From Oscillospiraceae bacterium (lineage in GTDB: Bacteria; Bacillota; Clostridia; Oscillospirales; Ruminococcaceae), in contig CAAGDT010000188.1 in assembly GCA_900768675.1 (NCBI GenBank), positions 1-31,736 on the forward strand: 31,736 nt of DNA. Direction: 5' to 3'. How positions within the stretch are numbered: the stretch's first letter is position 1; each line of letters opens with the position of its first letter. This document shows positions 24,270 through 31,736 of the stretch, in pieces. The translations under genes and the position numbers were made by a program. The notes under the pieces are model-generated. The model was given only the letters and a program-made list of their open reading frames with translations, ran no database searches and was not told the origin of the DNA.

Positions 24270-25118
24270 ATGTTGAAGTACAGCTTTTTAAGAAAATATA
24301 TAGGCGCAGCGGTTGCTGTTTCCCTTGCTTTAGGAATGACTTTTAGTGCAGCTGCGTGGAATGAAAATCCTGATTTGCCTGCCGTAGAAACAACATCAGA
24401 AACAACTGTTTCTCCTGTGGAAGACGATATTTCTACCGAAGATGATATAATCATAGTTGAAGAAGACGACGAGGAAACCGTTCCCACGGAAGAAGACGAT
24501 TCTGAAGCAGAAAATACTGCTCCTCCGACAACAGAAGCGCCCGAAGAAACAACTACGGTACAGGAACCTGTTACCGAACAGACTCCTGCGCCTACCTATA
24601 CTGCAATAACCGAAAAGCAGATTTACGCATTACAGACCATAAATATAAGAAAAGGACCGGGCACAGATTTTGACATTCTCGGCGTGCTTGCTGCAAACGA
24701 GGGAATAACCGCAAAGGGCACAAGCGGAGAATGGTATGCGGTAACCTACTACGGCGGAACGGGATATATTTTAGCTTCTCTTACCTCCGATACCCCTCCC
24801 CTCACCTCTCAGGCTACAACAGCAGCTCCCGAAACAGAAACTCCTGTTGAACAGCCTGAAGAAACAACGCTTCCGCCAGTGGTAGTTGAACCTGAGGAAA
24901 CATCGGTCGTTACAACCGAACCGCCTGTAACAACCTCCGAAGAAACCACCGAAAAGGATGATAGCCCCGCAGGTACGGTAAGCTCTGATAACAACGAGGG
25001 CGGCGGTATCAAGGCTCTTCTTATTGCTCTTGGAAGCGCAGTTGCAGCATTCCTGCTTATCGGCGTTGTTCCGATTGTAATTCATAAGATTTACCACAAG
25101 AAGCTTTACCAGTATTAA
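24270..25118 (+). CDS. Acidic surface protein with bacterial SH3 domain and C-terminal anchor
   Basis: The product is 282 aa. It has an N-terminal signal-like segment (YIGAAVAVSLALGMTFSAAA), a long Glu/Asp/Thr-rich region (about 30-108), one bacterial SH3 domain (about 112-172, with the typical TINIRKGPGTDFDILGVL and GYI), a second Thr/Glu/Pro-rich stretch (about 173-245), then a membrane segment (ALLIALGSAVAAFLLIGVVP) and a short basic tail (HKIYHKKLYQY). The layout suggests a protein held in the cell membrane with its SH3 domain reaching into the cell wall on flexible, perhaps glycosylated stalks. No LPxTG motif is present. The ligand is unknown. GAAAGGA precedes the ATG, and a terminator follows. 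Confidence 0.85.
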   Translation: MLKYSFLRKYIGAAVAVSLALGMTFSAAAWNENPDLPAVETTSETTVSPVEDDISTEDDIIIVEEDDEETVPTEEDDSEAENTAPPTTEAPEETTTVQEPVTEQTPAPTYTAITEKQIYALQTINIRKGPGTDFDILGVLAANEGITAKGTSGEWYAVTYYGGTGYILASLTSDTPPLTSQATTAAPETETPVEQPEETTLPPVVVEPEETSVVTTEPPVTTSEETTEKDDSPAGTVSSDNNEGGGIKALLIALGSAVAAFLLIGVVPIVIHKIYHKKLYQY

Positions 25119-25124
25119 AACTTT

Positions 25125-25157
25125 AAGCCATTTCCGATTGATTTTCGGAAGTGGCTT
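25125..25157 (+). terminator. Terminator after the SH3 protein gene
   Basis: AAGCCATTTCCGA (25125-25137) pairs with TCGGAAGTGGCTT (25145-25157) around a 7-base loop, with one G-U pair, and is followed by TGTTCTT. It separates this gene from the ADP-ribosyltransferase-like gene. Confidence 0.75.
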
Positions 25158-25197
25158 TGTTCTTACACATTGACTTTTGGCTAAGGAGCAAAATTGA

Positions 25198-26505
25198 ATG
25201 ATTTTATATCACGGCAGCAATATAATCGGATTAAATCAACTAAAACCTATGCAGGCAGACCACGATAGACCTTATGTTTATCTTACTACAATAGAAGCAG
25301 TAGCAGCATTGTACCTTTGCAATGCTGTTGAAAAGCCGTACTATTGGTTTCCATACGGGTTTGATGAAAGTGAGGATATACCGATTTATCATGAGTTATA
25401 TCCTGATGCGCTTCGGCAGGTATCAGAGGGCAAAAGTGGCTGCATTTATGTTGTAAATGCCAACGAGGGGCAATATATCCCTTTTAAGAATATCCCCTGT
25501 GCAAGACTTGGTACTGCTACTCTTGATGTTATAGACCGCATTGAAGTTCCGAATGCCTATGACATGCTGCAAGGATATATCCGTACTGGAAAGCTGAAAA
25601 TCAGCAGATATGAAGATAAGTCAAAAGAACAGCTTGAATGGTGGTATTCTACCGTTGCAGACTATATGGCTGAGAAAAATATGATAGAAAATGCAGATTG
25701 CTCATACGCAGAATTTGTAAAAATGAATTTGCCTTATGCATGGGAATTATATCTGAAAAAAGCGGAAATTGCTGAACTACAACTTAATTCATACTACACA
25801 AAACTCCCGGAACAAAACCGTTCCGGGAGCTTTGCTGTCTGCAAAAAAGAATTAAACCATAGAGGCTTCCCAGCAATCGGGAGCTTCAAGACCGAACATC
25901 TTGACGATTGTGGGAGCTACGTTTGCAAGGCCGTAATTGCCCTCCTTGATAACGTACTTGTTCTCCTTATCGTAGATGATGAAAGGCACGGGATTGAGGG
26001 AGTGAGCGGTTCTTACCGCAACCTCGCCCTTCTTGTTCTTTTCAAGCATTTCGTCTGCATTACCGTGGTCTGCTGTAACAACGAGTGTAACGCCGTATTC
26101 GTCGCAAACCTTGATAAGACGTGCAAGACCGATGTCAACCGACTCAACGCCGATTATTGTAGCTTCCATGCTGCCTGTGTGACCAACCATATCTCCGTTG
26201 GGAAAGTTGCAGCGCAGGAAGTCGTACTTCTGGGACTTGATTGCTTCAATAAGGTCGTCGGTAATGTCTGCGGACTTCATCCAGGGGCGCTGGTCGAAGC
26301 TTACATTGTCGGAGGGGATTTCCTTGAAGGTTTCAAGCTCCTCGCTGAACTTTCCGCTTCTGTTTCCGTTCCAGAAGTAGGTAACGTGACCGTATTTCTG
26401 AGTCTCGGAAACTGCATACTGGTTGTAGCCTGCCTTAACGAGAACCTCGGAGAGTGTGTTTGTAATCTCGGGAGGATTTACAAGGTACTTTTCGGGAAGC
26501 TTTAA
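25198..26505 (+). CDS. Putative ADP-ribosyltransferase-like protein, read-through antisense to gpmI
   Basis: The open frame is 435 codons, but probably only about the first 200 are a natural protein. The N-terminus MILYHGSN followed by YVYLTT resembles the His and Tyr motifs of small ADP-ribosyltransferase-fold proteins; this is a weak similarity by eye. The rest of the first 200 residues is well formed (IYVVNANEGQYIPFK, RIEVPNAYDML) and I do not recognise a named family. From about codon 203 the frame crosses the gpmI terminator hairpin, then runs 654 bases antisense to gpmI, where the residues look non-native. The start has AAGGAG nine bases upstream, unlike the GAAAGGAA of neighbours. No convincing promoter is seen. 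The natural stop seems lost, by mutation or by a sequencing indel: both other frames stop near 25790 or 25855. Confidence 0.55.
   Translation: MILYHGSNIIGLNQLKPMQADHDRPYVYLTTIEAVAALYLCNAVEKPYYWFPYGFDESEDIPIYHELYPDALRQVSEGKSGCIYVVNANEGQYIPFKNIPCARLGTATLDVIDRIEVPNAYDMLQGYIRTGKLKISRYEDKSKEQLEWWYSTVADYMAEKNMIENADCSYAEFVKMNLPYAWELYLKKAEIAELQLNSYYTKLPEQNRSGSFAVCKKELNHRGFPAIGSFKTEHLDDCGSYVCKAVIALLDNVLVLLIVDDERHGIEGVSGSYRNLALLVLFKHFVCITVVCCNNECNAVFVANLDKTCKTDVNRLNADYCSFHAACVTNHISVGKVAAQEVVLLGLDCFNKVVGNVCGLHPGALVEAYIVGGDFLEGFKLLAELSASVSVPEVGNVTVFLSLGNCILVVACLNENLGECVCNLGRIYKVLFGKL
25804..25829 (-). terminator. Terminator of the glycolytic operon
   Basis: CTCCCGGAAC (25804-25813) and GTTCCGGGAG (25820-25829) form a perfect 10-base-pair stem with a 6-base loop. 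On the minus strand TTTTGTGT follows. It lies 22 bases after the gpmI stop codon, inside the plus-strand reading frame described above. Confidence 0.85.
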
Positions 26506-27429
26506 GTCACCGTCGTACTGGAGCATACCTGCAAATACAACGTCGGGCTTTGCGCCTCTGTCAAAGTAGGTGAACTCCTCGTTATCAAATGCCATTGAAA
26601 GCTCGATTGCTCTGTCGCCACGGAAGTTGTAGAGAATTACGCTGTCCTTGTCCTTGATTTTGCCCACAGGCTCGCCATTTTCAGCAATTACAAATGCGGG
26701 AAGATCCTGGTCGATAATTCCCTCGTTTTCGCTGCGGTAGGTTTCAACAGCCTCAAGAGCGGAAGCAAACTGTCTTCCCTCCCCCTTAACGTGGGTGTTC
26801 CAGCCCCGCTCAACCATTCCCCAGTCAGCCTGGTAACGGTCCATTGTAATCTTCATACGGCCGCCGCCGCTGGCAATTCTGCCATCAAAGCTGCCGTCGT
26901 TAAGCTCCTTGAGGAAGTCCTCAAGCTGCTGGATATATACAGGAGCAGAGGTTGCAGGAACGTCTCTTCCGTCAAGAAGAATATGAACTCTCGCCTTCTT
27001 TACGCCCTCTTTCTTTGCTTCTGCAAGCATTTTGAAAAGGTGGCTGATATTTGAATGAACATTACCGTCGGAAAGAAGTCCGATAAAATGAAGAGTGGAG
27101 TCGTTGGACTTAACGTTGTTAACAACGTCCTGCCAAGCCTCGGAGCTGTACATTTTTCCGCTTTCGATTGACTCGTTTACAAGCTTTGCGCCCTGAGAAT
27201 AAACCTGACCGCAGCCCAGAGCATTGTGACCAACCTCGGAGTTGCCCATATCGTCATCGCTGGGAAGACCTACGGCACCGCCGTGAGCCTTTAAGCGAGC
27301 CATAGGACACTCAGCCATAAGCTTGTCTAAAGTAGGAGTATTAGCTTCTGTAACAGCGTCGCCAAGACCTGTCTTAGAGAAGCCGATACCGTCCATAACT
27401 ACAAGTAAAATAGGTTTTTTAGCTTTCAT
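25852..27429 (-). CDS. gpmI: 2,3-bisphosphoglycerate-independent phosphoglycerate mutase
   Basis: The product is 525 aa, the normal size of GpmI. The alkaline phosphatase-type metal sites are visible: VMDGIG (Asp13), DDMGNSEVGH with the phospho-serine Ser64, and late VTADHGNADEM and RTAHSLNPVPF. HILLDGRDVPATS is the central conserved block. The enzyme moves phosphate between 3- and 2-phosphoglycerate in glycolysis in a manganese-dependent way. The ATG at 27429 has GGAAAGGAA nine bases upstream, and tpiA ends 20 bases before it on the same strand. It is the last gene of the operon and is followed by a strong terminator. Confidence 0.96.
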   Translation of the reverse strand: MKAKKPILLVVMDGIGFSKTGLGDAVTEANTPTLDKLMAECPMARLKAHGGAVGLPSDDDMGNSEVGHNALGCGQVYSQGAKLVNESIESGKMYSSEAWQDVVNNVKSNDSTLHFIGLLSDGNVHSNISHLFKMLAEAKKEGVKKARVHILLDGRDVPATSAPVYIQQLEDFLKELNDGSFDGRIASGGGRMKITMDRYQADWGMVERGWNTHVKGEGRQFASALEAVETYRSENEGIIDQDLPAFVIAENGEPVGKIKDKDSVILYNFRGDRAIELSMAFDNEEFTYFDRGAKPDVVFAGMLQYDGDLKLPEKYLVNPPEITNTLSEVLVKAGYNQYAVSETQKYGHVTYFWNGNRSGKFSEELETFKEIPSDNVSFDQRPWMKSADITDDLIEAIKSQKYDFLRCNFPNGDMVGHTGSMEATIIGVESVDIGLARLIKVCDEYGVTLVVTADHGNADEMLEKNKKGEVAVRTAHSLNPVPFIIYDKENKYVIKEGNYGLANVAPTIVKMFGLEAPDCWEASMV

Positions 27430-27449
27430 CTGCAAAAATTCCTTTCCAA

Positions 27450-28223
27450 TCAGCCGTTTTCAGCTGCATTGATGATTGTTGTAAAGTCAGCAGCCTTAAG
27501 AGAAGCGCCGCCGATAAGTCCGCCGTCAACGTTGGGCTTTGCAACAAGCTCAGCTGCGTTCTTAGCGTTCATAGAGCCGCCGTACTGGATTGTAACAGCT
27601 TCTGCAACAGCCTTTCCGTAAAGCTTTTCAACGGTTGCACGGATAAATGCACAAACCTCTTCTGCCTGCTCAGCAGTAGCGGTCTTGCCTGTGCCGATTG
27701 CCCAAACGGGTTCGTAAGCGATAACGCACTTAGCGAAATCCTCAGCGGAAATTCCGAAGAAATCAAGCTTAATCTGACGAGCGATAACTTCCTCTGTAAT
27801 TCCACATTCTCTCTCCCAGAGAAGCTCGCCTACGCAAACGATAGGCTTTAAGCCTGCTGCAAGAGCAGCCTTTGTTCTCTTGTTAACGGTTTCGTCGGTT
27901 TCAGCAAAGTACTGTCTTCTTTCGCTGTGACCGAGAACAACGTATTCAACGCCCATTTCAGCCAGCATATCAGCGGAAATTTCACCGGTGAAGGCACCGC
28001 TCTTTTCAAAGTGGCAGTTTTCAGCACCGATTTTGATGTTTGTTCCTGCTGTTGCAGCAAGCGCAGTTTCAAGGTTTGTAAAGGGAACGCAAGCTACGAT
28101 TTCAACGCTCTTGATGTCCTTAACCATAGGCGCAAGCTCCTCTAAAAGAGCCTTTGCTTCGGGACGTGTCTTGTTCATTTTCCAGTTGCCGGCAATTATT
28201 GCCTTTCTTGCTGTCTTGTTCAT
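27450..28223 (-). CDS. tpiA: Triosephosphate isomerase
   Basis: The product is 257 aa, the usual length. The catalytic residues are visible: Lys15 in GNWKMN, His99 in VVLGHSERR and Glu171 in AYEPVWAIGTGK, plus the phosphate-binding QYGGSMN and GGLIGGASL. It interconverts dihydroxyacetone phosphate and glyceraldehyde 3-phosphate. The ATG at 28223 is chosen because AAGGAGA lies six bases upstream; an in-frame extension to 28241 has no start signal. It lies between the small membrane protein gene and gpmI. Confidence 0.96.
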   Translation of the reverse strand: MNKTARKAIIAGNWKMNKTRPEAKALLEELAPMVKDIKSVEIVACVPFTNLETALAATAGTNIKIGAENCHFEKSGAFTGEISADMLAEMGVEYVVLGHSERRQYFAETDETVNKRTKAALAAGLKPIVCVGELLWERECGITEEVIARQIKLDFFGISAEDFAKCVIAYEPVWAIGTGKTATAEQAEEVCAFIRATVEKLYGKAVAEAVTIQYGGSMNAKNAAELVAKPNVDGGLIGGASLKAADFTTIINAAENG

Positions 28224-28259
28224 TATAATTCTCCTTGTCATATTTTCCGCAGGATAAGC

Positions 28260-28478
28260 TTATTTATCCTTGCGGGATTTTTTATTCTTCACGGTTCTTT
28301 TTGCAGACTTCATACTGTTCTGACATTCATTACCGTTATTTATAAAAATGTTTACGCTTTTGGGTGCAGCAGCCTTTAAAATCAGAAGCAGAAGCAATGC
28401 CCCGCCAACTGCTGCCGCAGCTATTCTGCCGTTTTTGGTGTTCAAAAATTCCTTGATTTTTTCAAGAGTTTTTTCCAT
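28260..28478 (-). CDS. Small membrane protein with basic tail, 72 aa, unrecognised
   Basis: Residues 1-17 are charged (MEKTLEKIKEFLNTKNGR), followed by one hydrophobic segment (IAAAAVGGALLLLLILKAAA) and a strongly basic tail ending TVKNKKSRKDK. This suggests a single-pass membrane protein with a cytoplasmic basic end. It sits between pgk and tpiA on the same strand, where no such gene belongs to the standard glycolytic operon. AGGGGT precedes the ATG. I do not recognise a family; a membrane anchor or small regulatory protein is possible. Confidence 0.55.
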   Translation of the reverse strand: MEKTLEKIKEFLNTKNGRIAAAAVGGALLLLLILKAAAPKSVNIFINNGNECQNSMKSAKRTVKNKKSRKDK

Positions 28479-28509
28479 AGAAGTACCCCTGCCGCTAAAA
28501 ACAGCTAAA

Positions 28510-28532
28510 GGGCGAACCTTTAGAGTCCGCCC
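28510..28532 (-). terminator. Weak terminator or attenuator between pgk and downstream genes
   Basis: On the minus strand GGGCGGAC (28532-28525) pairs with GTTCGCCC (28517-28510) around a 7-base loop with one G-U pair; the T-run is interrupted (TTTAGCTGTTTTT). It could lower expression of the following genes relative to pgk. Confidence 0.55.
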
Positions 28533-28544
28533 GAGCTTTTCCGA

Positions 28545-29765
28545 TTACTTATCCTGGATTACTGCAATACCGGGAAGAACCTTACCCTCAAGGTATTCAA
28601 GAGAAGCGCCGCCGCCTGTTGAAATGTGGCTCATCTTATCGGAGAAGCCAAGCTGTACAACAGCTGCTGCGGAGTCGCCGCCGCCGATGATTGTTGTAGC
28701 GTCTGCCTCAGCAAGTGCCTTGGCAACTGCAATAGTACCCTTTGCAAGAGTGGGGTTCTCAAATACGCCCATAGGTCCGTTCCAAACAACGGTCTTTGCG
28801 CTCTTAGCAGCGTCAGCAAAGAGTTCCTGAGTCTTTGTGCCGATGTCAAGACCCATCATATCAGCGGGAATCTTGTCGGAGTCAACAACAGATACTTCGA
28901 TAGGTCCGTCGATGGGGTCGGGGAAAGACTTAGCGATTGTTGTATCAATAGGAAGAAGAAGCTTCTTACCGAGCTTTTCTGCCTTGTCAATCATTTCCTT
29001 GCAGTAGTCAATCTTCTCGTCGTCAACAAGAGAAGTACCAACTTCATAGCCCTTTGCCTTTAAGAAGGTATAAGCCATACCGCCGCCGATGATAAGTGTG
29101 TCGCACTTTTCAAGGAGATTGGAGATAACGTTGAGCTTGTCAGCAACCTTAGCGCCGCCGAGGATAGCAACGAAGGGTCTTACAGGGTTTTCAACAGCGT
29201 TTCCGAGGAATTCGATTTCTTTGTTCATAAGGTAGCCTACAGCTGTTTCCTTAACGAACTTTGTAACGCCTGCTGTGGAAGCGTGAGCACGGTGTGCAGA
29301 GCCGAAAGCGTCCATTACAAAGAACTCATTGTCAACAAGGTCAGCAAGTTCCTTTGCAAACTCTTCGCCATTCTTGGTTTCTTCTGCGCCGCGGAAACGT
29401 GTGTTCTCAAGAACTACGATTTCGCCGTCCTTCATTTCAGCAACAGCCTTCTTGGCGTTTTCGCCTACAACTGTATCGTCCTTGGCAAAGGTAACCTTTG
29501 TGTTTACAAGCTCAGCAAGTCTTGCAGCTGCAGCAGCAAGGGAGAACTTGTCCTCGGGACCGTTCTTCGGCTTGCCGAGATGTGAACAAAGAACAATCTT
29601 TGCACCGTTTTCAACAAGCTTGTTGATTGTGGGGAGAGCAGCAACGATTCTGTTGTCGTTTGTGATTTTTCCGTCCTTCATAGGAACGTTAAAGTCAACA
29701 CGAACAAGAACCTTCTTGCCCTTAACCTGTAAATCTTCTACGTTCTTCTTGTTTAATTTGCTCAT
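28545..29765 (-). CDS. pgk: Phosphoglycerate kinase
   Basis: The product is 406 aa. The N-terminal domain has VLVRVDFNVPMKDGKITNDN and LCSHLGKP, the substrate-binding arginine and loop residues. The middle has MDAFGSAHRAHAST, and the C-terminal nucleotide-binding part has IIGGGMAYTF, VVWNGPMGVFENP and IIGGGDSAAAV. The enzyme transfers phosphate from 1,3-bisphosphoglycerate to ADP. GAAAGGAAG lies eight bases before the ATG. It is the first gene of the pgk - small gene - tpiA - gpmI cluster, read from the promoter at 29824-29852. The gap gene and eno are not present in this window. Confidence 0.97.
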   Translation of the reverse strand: MSKLNKKNVEDLQVKGKKVLVRVDFNVPMKDGKITNDNRIVAALPTINKLVENGAKIVLCSHLGKPKNGPEDKFSLAAAAARLAELVNTKVTFAKDDTVVGENAKKAVAEMKDGEIVVLENTRFRGAEETKNGEEFAKELADLVDNEFFVMDAFGSAHRAHASTAGVTKFVKETAVGYLMNKEIEFLGNAVENPVRPFVAILGGAKVADKLNVISNLLEKCDTLIIGGGMAYTFLKAKGYEVGTSLVDDEKIDYCKEMIDKAEKLGKKLLLPIDTTIAKSFPDPIDGPIEVSVVDSDKIPADMMGLDIGTKTQELFADAAKSAKTVVWNGPMGVFENPTLAKGTIAVAKALAEADATTIIGGGDSAAAVVQLGFSDKMSHISTGGGASLEYLEGKVLPGIAVIQDK

Positions 29766-29823
29766 TTCAATAACTTCCTTTCGGTTTATTACGCAATTTC
29801 CATTGCAAATTTACAACATAATA

Positions 29824-29852
29824 ATTGTAACAGATTTTCCCACATTTTTCAA
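29824..29852 (-). promoter_or_regulatory. Promoter of the glycolytic operon
   Basis: On the minus strand TTGAAA (29852-29847) and TACAAT (29829-29824) are 17 bases apart, about 59 bases before the pgk start. Confidence 0.75.
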
Positions 29853-29912
29853 TAGGAAAAGTAAAAATTTTTGTTAAATTTTTGTTTATTGCAGTAAAAA
29901 TTTACCAGCGGC

Positions 29913-30371
29913 TTATAAAATGCCGATTTCAATGAATTTATTTTCAAGAATTTCCGCCGCAAGCTGAACAATATCGCAGCATGGCCGCTTCTTATAGTAT
30001 TCTTCTGTTCTTTGGGCAGGAATATGCGTACCCTCGGGCTTTTCAAGCCCTAAAAGCTCCTTACAGATAATACTTCCGTTCTCCTGACTGAATTTTTCTG
30101 CAAGCTCCTGCACTACGGCATAGGTCTGTTTCTTTTCCTCGTAGTCCCTTGCGCCGCAATATCCGTTCACAAGTCCGTAAACTGTGAACATACCAGTTAC
30201 CGCACCGCAGACCTCTCTCATTCTTCCCATTCCGCCGCCAAAACAGGAACCAAGCTTTGCACTTGTCTTTTCATCAAAACCGGTTAAATCAGAGAAAGCG
30301 ATAATAACCGCCTGGGAGCAGTTATAGCCGCTGCAGAACAGTTCCTTTGCTCTTTCCCCTCTTTCGCTCAT
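29913..30371 (-). CDS. C_GCAxxG_C_C family redox-type protein
   Basis: The product is 152 aa. It carries the family signature: CSGYNCSQAV with Cys13 and Cys18, then SCFGGGMGRMREVCGAVTG with Cys43 and Cys55. The cysteines may bind metal or act in redox steps; the family is widespread in anaerobes and its function is not established. The ATG at 30371 follows GGAAAGGA by nine bases; an upstream in-frame ATG at 30425 has no such site. It is monocistronic with its own promoter, divergent from proS. Confidence 0.9.
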   Translation of the reverse strand: MSERGERAKELFCSGYNCSQAVIIAFSDLTGFDEKTSAKLGSCFGGGMGRMREVCGAVTGMFTVYGLVNGYCGARDYEEKKQTYAVVQELAEKFSQENGSIICKELLGLEKPEGTHIPAQRTEEYYKKRPCCDIVQLAAEILENKFIEIGIL

Positions 30372-30443
30372 ATATAATCGTCCTTTCCGCAAGCTGCTGT
30401 TCATACAAAGAATACAAATGAACAACGCTTATTTTCTGTAATA

Positions 30444-30472
30444 ATTATATAACTTTTTCCGTATTATGTCAA
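30444..30472 (-). promoter_or_regulatory. Promoter of the C_GCAxxG_C_C gene
   Basis: On the minus strand TTGACA (30472-30467) and TATAAT (30449-30444) are 17 bases apart, 72 bases before the start codon. Confidence 0.8.
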
Positions 30473-30510
30473 TAAATCAATAGTATTTGCCCTTAATTTG
30501 AATTTTGGTA

Positions 30511-30539
30511 TTGCAAAATCAGGAAAAATGTTATATAAT
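30511..30539 (+). promoter_or_regulatory. Promoter of proS
   Basis: TTGCAA (30511-30516) and TATAAT (30534-30539) are 17 bases apart. The leader is only about 34 bases, so there is no room for a T-box. Confidence 0.75.
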
Positions 30540-30579
30540 AGTTGTATATTTGGATTTCAATCACGAAAGGAACACAAAA

Positions 30580-31736
30580 ATGGCAGACAACAAAAAAATG
30601 GTAAGCGCTATTACCTCAATGGATGATGACTTTGCGCAGTGGTATACCGATATATGCAAGAAGGCCGAGCTTGTTGAATACACAAGCGTTAAGGGCTGTA
30701 TGGTTATCCGTCCCTACGGCTATGCAATATGGGAAAATATACAGCGTATTCTCGACGGAATGTTCAAGGCAACAGGTCACGAGAACGTTTGTATGCCAAT
30801 GTTTATCCCCGAAAGCCTGCTCCAGAAGGAAAAGGACCACGTTGAGGGCTTTGCTCCCGAGGTTGCATGGGTAACACAGGGAGGAAACGAGAAGCTTGAA
30901 GACAGGCTTTGCGTGCGCCCCACCTCCGAAACCCTTTTCTGCGAGCATTACGCAAATATAGTTCACTCCTACAGAGATTTACCCAAGCTCTATAACCAGT
31001 GGGTAAGCGTTGTACGCTGGGAAAAGACCACAAGACCATTCCTCCGTTCAAGAGAGTTTCTTTGGCAGGAGGGTCACACAATCCACGCAACCGCAGAGGA
31101 AGCTATCGAAGAAACAGAGAAAATGCTTAACGTTTATGCAAAGTTCTGCGAAGAATCTCTTGCAATGCCCGTAATAAAGGGCAAGAAAACCGAAAGCGAT
31201 AAGTTTGCGGGTGCAGTTTCAACCTACGCTATCGAAGCTCTTATGCACGACGGTAAGGCTTTACAGGCAGGTACCTCCCACTATTTCGGTGATGGCTTTG
31301 CAAAAGCATTCGACATTCAGTATTCCAGCAAGGAAAACAAGCTTACCTATCCTCACCAGACCAGCTGGGGCGTTACTACCCGTCTTATCGGCGCAATCAT
31401 TATGACCCACGGTGACAACAGCGGTCTTGTTCTTCCTCCCGCAGTAGCCCCCATTCAGGCGGTTATTATTCCGATTGCACAGCATAAGGAAGGCGTTCTT
31501 GAAAAGGCGGCTGAGCTTAAGGAAAGACTTCTTGCGGCAGGTATCAGAGTAAAGCTTGACGACAGCGAAAACTCGCCCGGATGGAAGTTCTCCGAGTACG
31601 AAATGAAGGGCGTTCCGGTAAGAGTAGAAATCGGACCCAAGGATATTGAGAGCAACCAGTGTGTTCTTGTTACCCGTCATAACGGAGAAAAGACCTTCGT
31701 TTCCCTTGACGAGCTTGAAACAGCAGTAGCTGCAAA
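30580..31736 (+). CDS. proS: Proline--tRNA ligase (archaeal/eukaryote-like type), 3' end cut
   Basis: 385 codons are present and the frame is open to the window edge, so the C-terminus (about 90 residues by comparison with the 470-480 aa of this type) is missing. Class II motifs are visible: motif 2-type RPTSET (about 113-118) with EKTTRPFLRSREFLWQEGHT (about 148-167), and the motif 3-like QTSWGVTTRLIGAIIM. The anticodon-binding domain begins near PPAVAPIQAVIIPI. There is no large insertion domain between motifs 2 and 3, so this is the archaeal-type enzyme common in Clostridia. The enzyme charges tRNA-Pro. GAAAGGAACAC lies upstream of the ATG. Confidence 0.95.
   Translation, partial: MADNKKMVSAITSMDDDFAQWYTDICKKAELVEYTSVKGCMVIRPYGYAIWENIQRILDGMFKATGHENVCMPMFIPESLLQKEKDHVEGFAPEVAWVTQGGNEKLEDRLCVRPTSETLFCEHYANIVHSYRDLPKLYNQWVSVVRWEKTTRPFLRSREFLWQEGHTIHATAEEAIEETEKMLNVYAKFCEESLAMPVIKGKKTESDKFAGAVSTYAIEALMHDGKALQAGTSHYFGDGFAKAFDIQYSSKENKLTYPHQTSWGVTTRLIGAIIMTHGDNSGLVLPPAVAPIQAVIIPIAQHKEGVLEKAAELKERLLAAGIRVKLDDSENSPGWKFSEYEMKGVPVRVEIGPKDIESNQCVLVTRHNGEKTFVSLDELETAVAA

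Noticed and set aside
28348..29877. Plus-strand open frames antisense to pgk
   Set aside because: They lie opposite strongly conserved pgk motifs and show low-complexity Ser/Ala translations typical of shadow frames.
30540..30580. T-box riboswitch before proS
   Set aside because: The promoter lies only about 40 bases before the start codon, which is too short for a T-box.

Overview
The window looks like one end of an assembled contig from an anaerobic, low-to-mid-GC Gram-positive bacterium, most likely a gut or rumen Ruminococcaceae/Oscillospiraceae-type Clostridia. The reasons are GAAAGGAA-type ribosome binding sites before most genes, consensus TTGACA/TATAAT promoters with 17-base spacers, spoIIID (a regulator of endospore formers), a class A RNase P RNA, short-form clostridial proteins and secreted proteins with a typical AEAAS cleavage region. 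The taxon is an inference from style, not from a database match. No phage, insertion sequence, integrase or CRISPR array is visible. The first 16 bases are Illumina adapter sequence, not genome, and they abut a tRNA-Thr gene cut in its anticodon loop.

Layout: 17-50 broken tRNA-Thr (minus). 160-2690 a promoter, a structured leader, a small membrane protein and the helicase recD2. 2717-6162 (minus) a three-gene cluster: Bmp-type lipoprotein, an unrecognised protein with two response-regulator-like folds, and a phenylacetate-CoA ligase-type adenylate-forming enzyme. 6327-13590 (plus) a PrsA-like foldase, an iron-sulfur flavoprotein, oligoendopeptidase F, a GH13 glucosidase, and two secreted sister proteins that share a signal peptide plus fibronectin-like module but carry different C-termini (CAP versus an unnamed domain). 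13620-14153 (minus) tRNA-Thr(GGT) and spoIIID. 14250-18563 (plus) citrate synthase, a DEDDh exonuclease, a YihY membrane protein and rlmN, tightly packed with ATGA overlaps. 18590-22366 the potassium transporter trkA-trkH and an Rsm22-type methyltransferase. 22377-22894 (minus) rnpB with its own promoter and terminator. 22942-25157 (plus) a DUF3810-type membrane metalloprotein behind an 18-base palindrome, and an acidic SH3 surface protein. 25198 onward a possible ADP-ribosyltransferase-like protein whose reading frame runs through a terminator and antisense into gpmI. 25804-29852 (minus) the glycolytic operon pgk - small membrane protein - tpiA - gpmI. 29913-30472 (minus) a C_GCAxxG_C_C protein. 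30511-end (plus) proS, cut by the window edge.

Most of the window is chromosomal housekeeping: lower glycolysis, a citrate synthase, potassium uptake, tRNA processing and charging, rRNA modification, DNA repair and sporulation control. The most unusual items are the ADP-ribosyltransferase-like reading frame overlapping gpmI, the lipoprotein/double-receiver-like/ligase cluster without transporter genes, the domain-swapped secreted pair, and two candidate control elements (the recD2 leader inverted repeat and the palindrome before the DUF3810 gene). I found no clear multi-gene novel defence or metabolic system.
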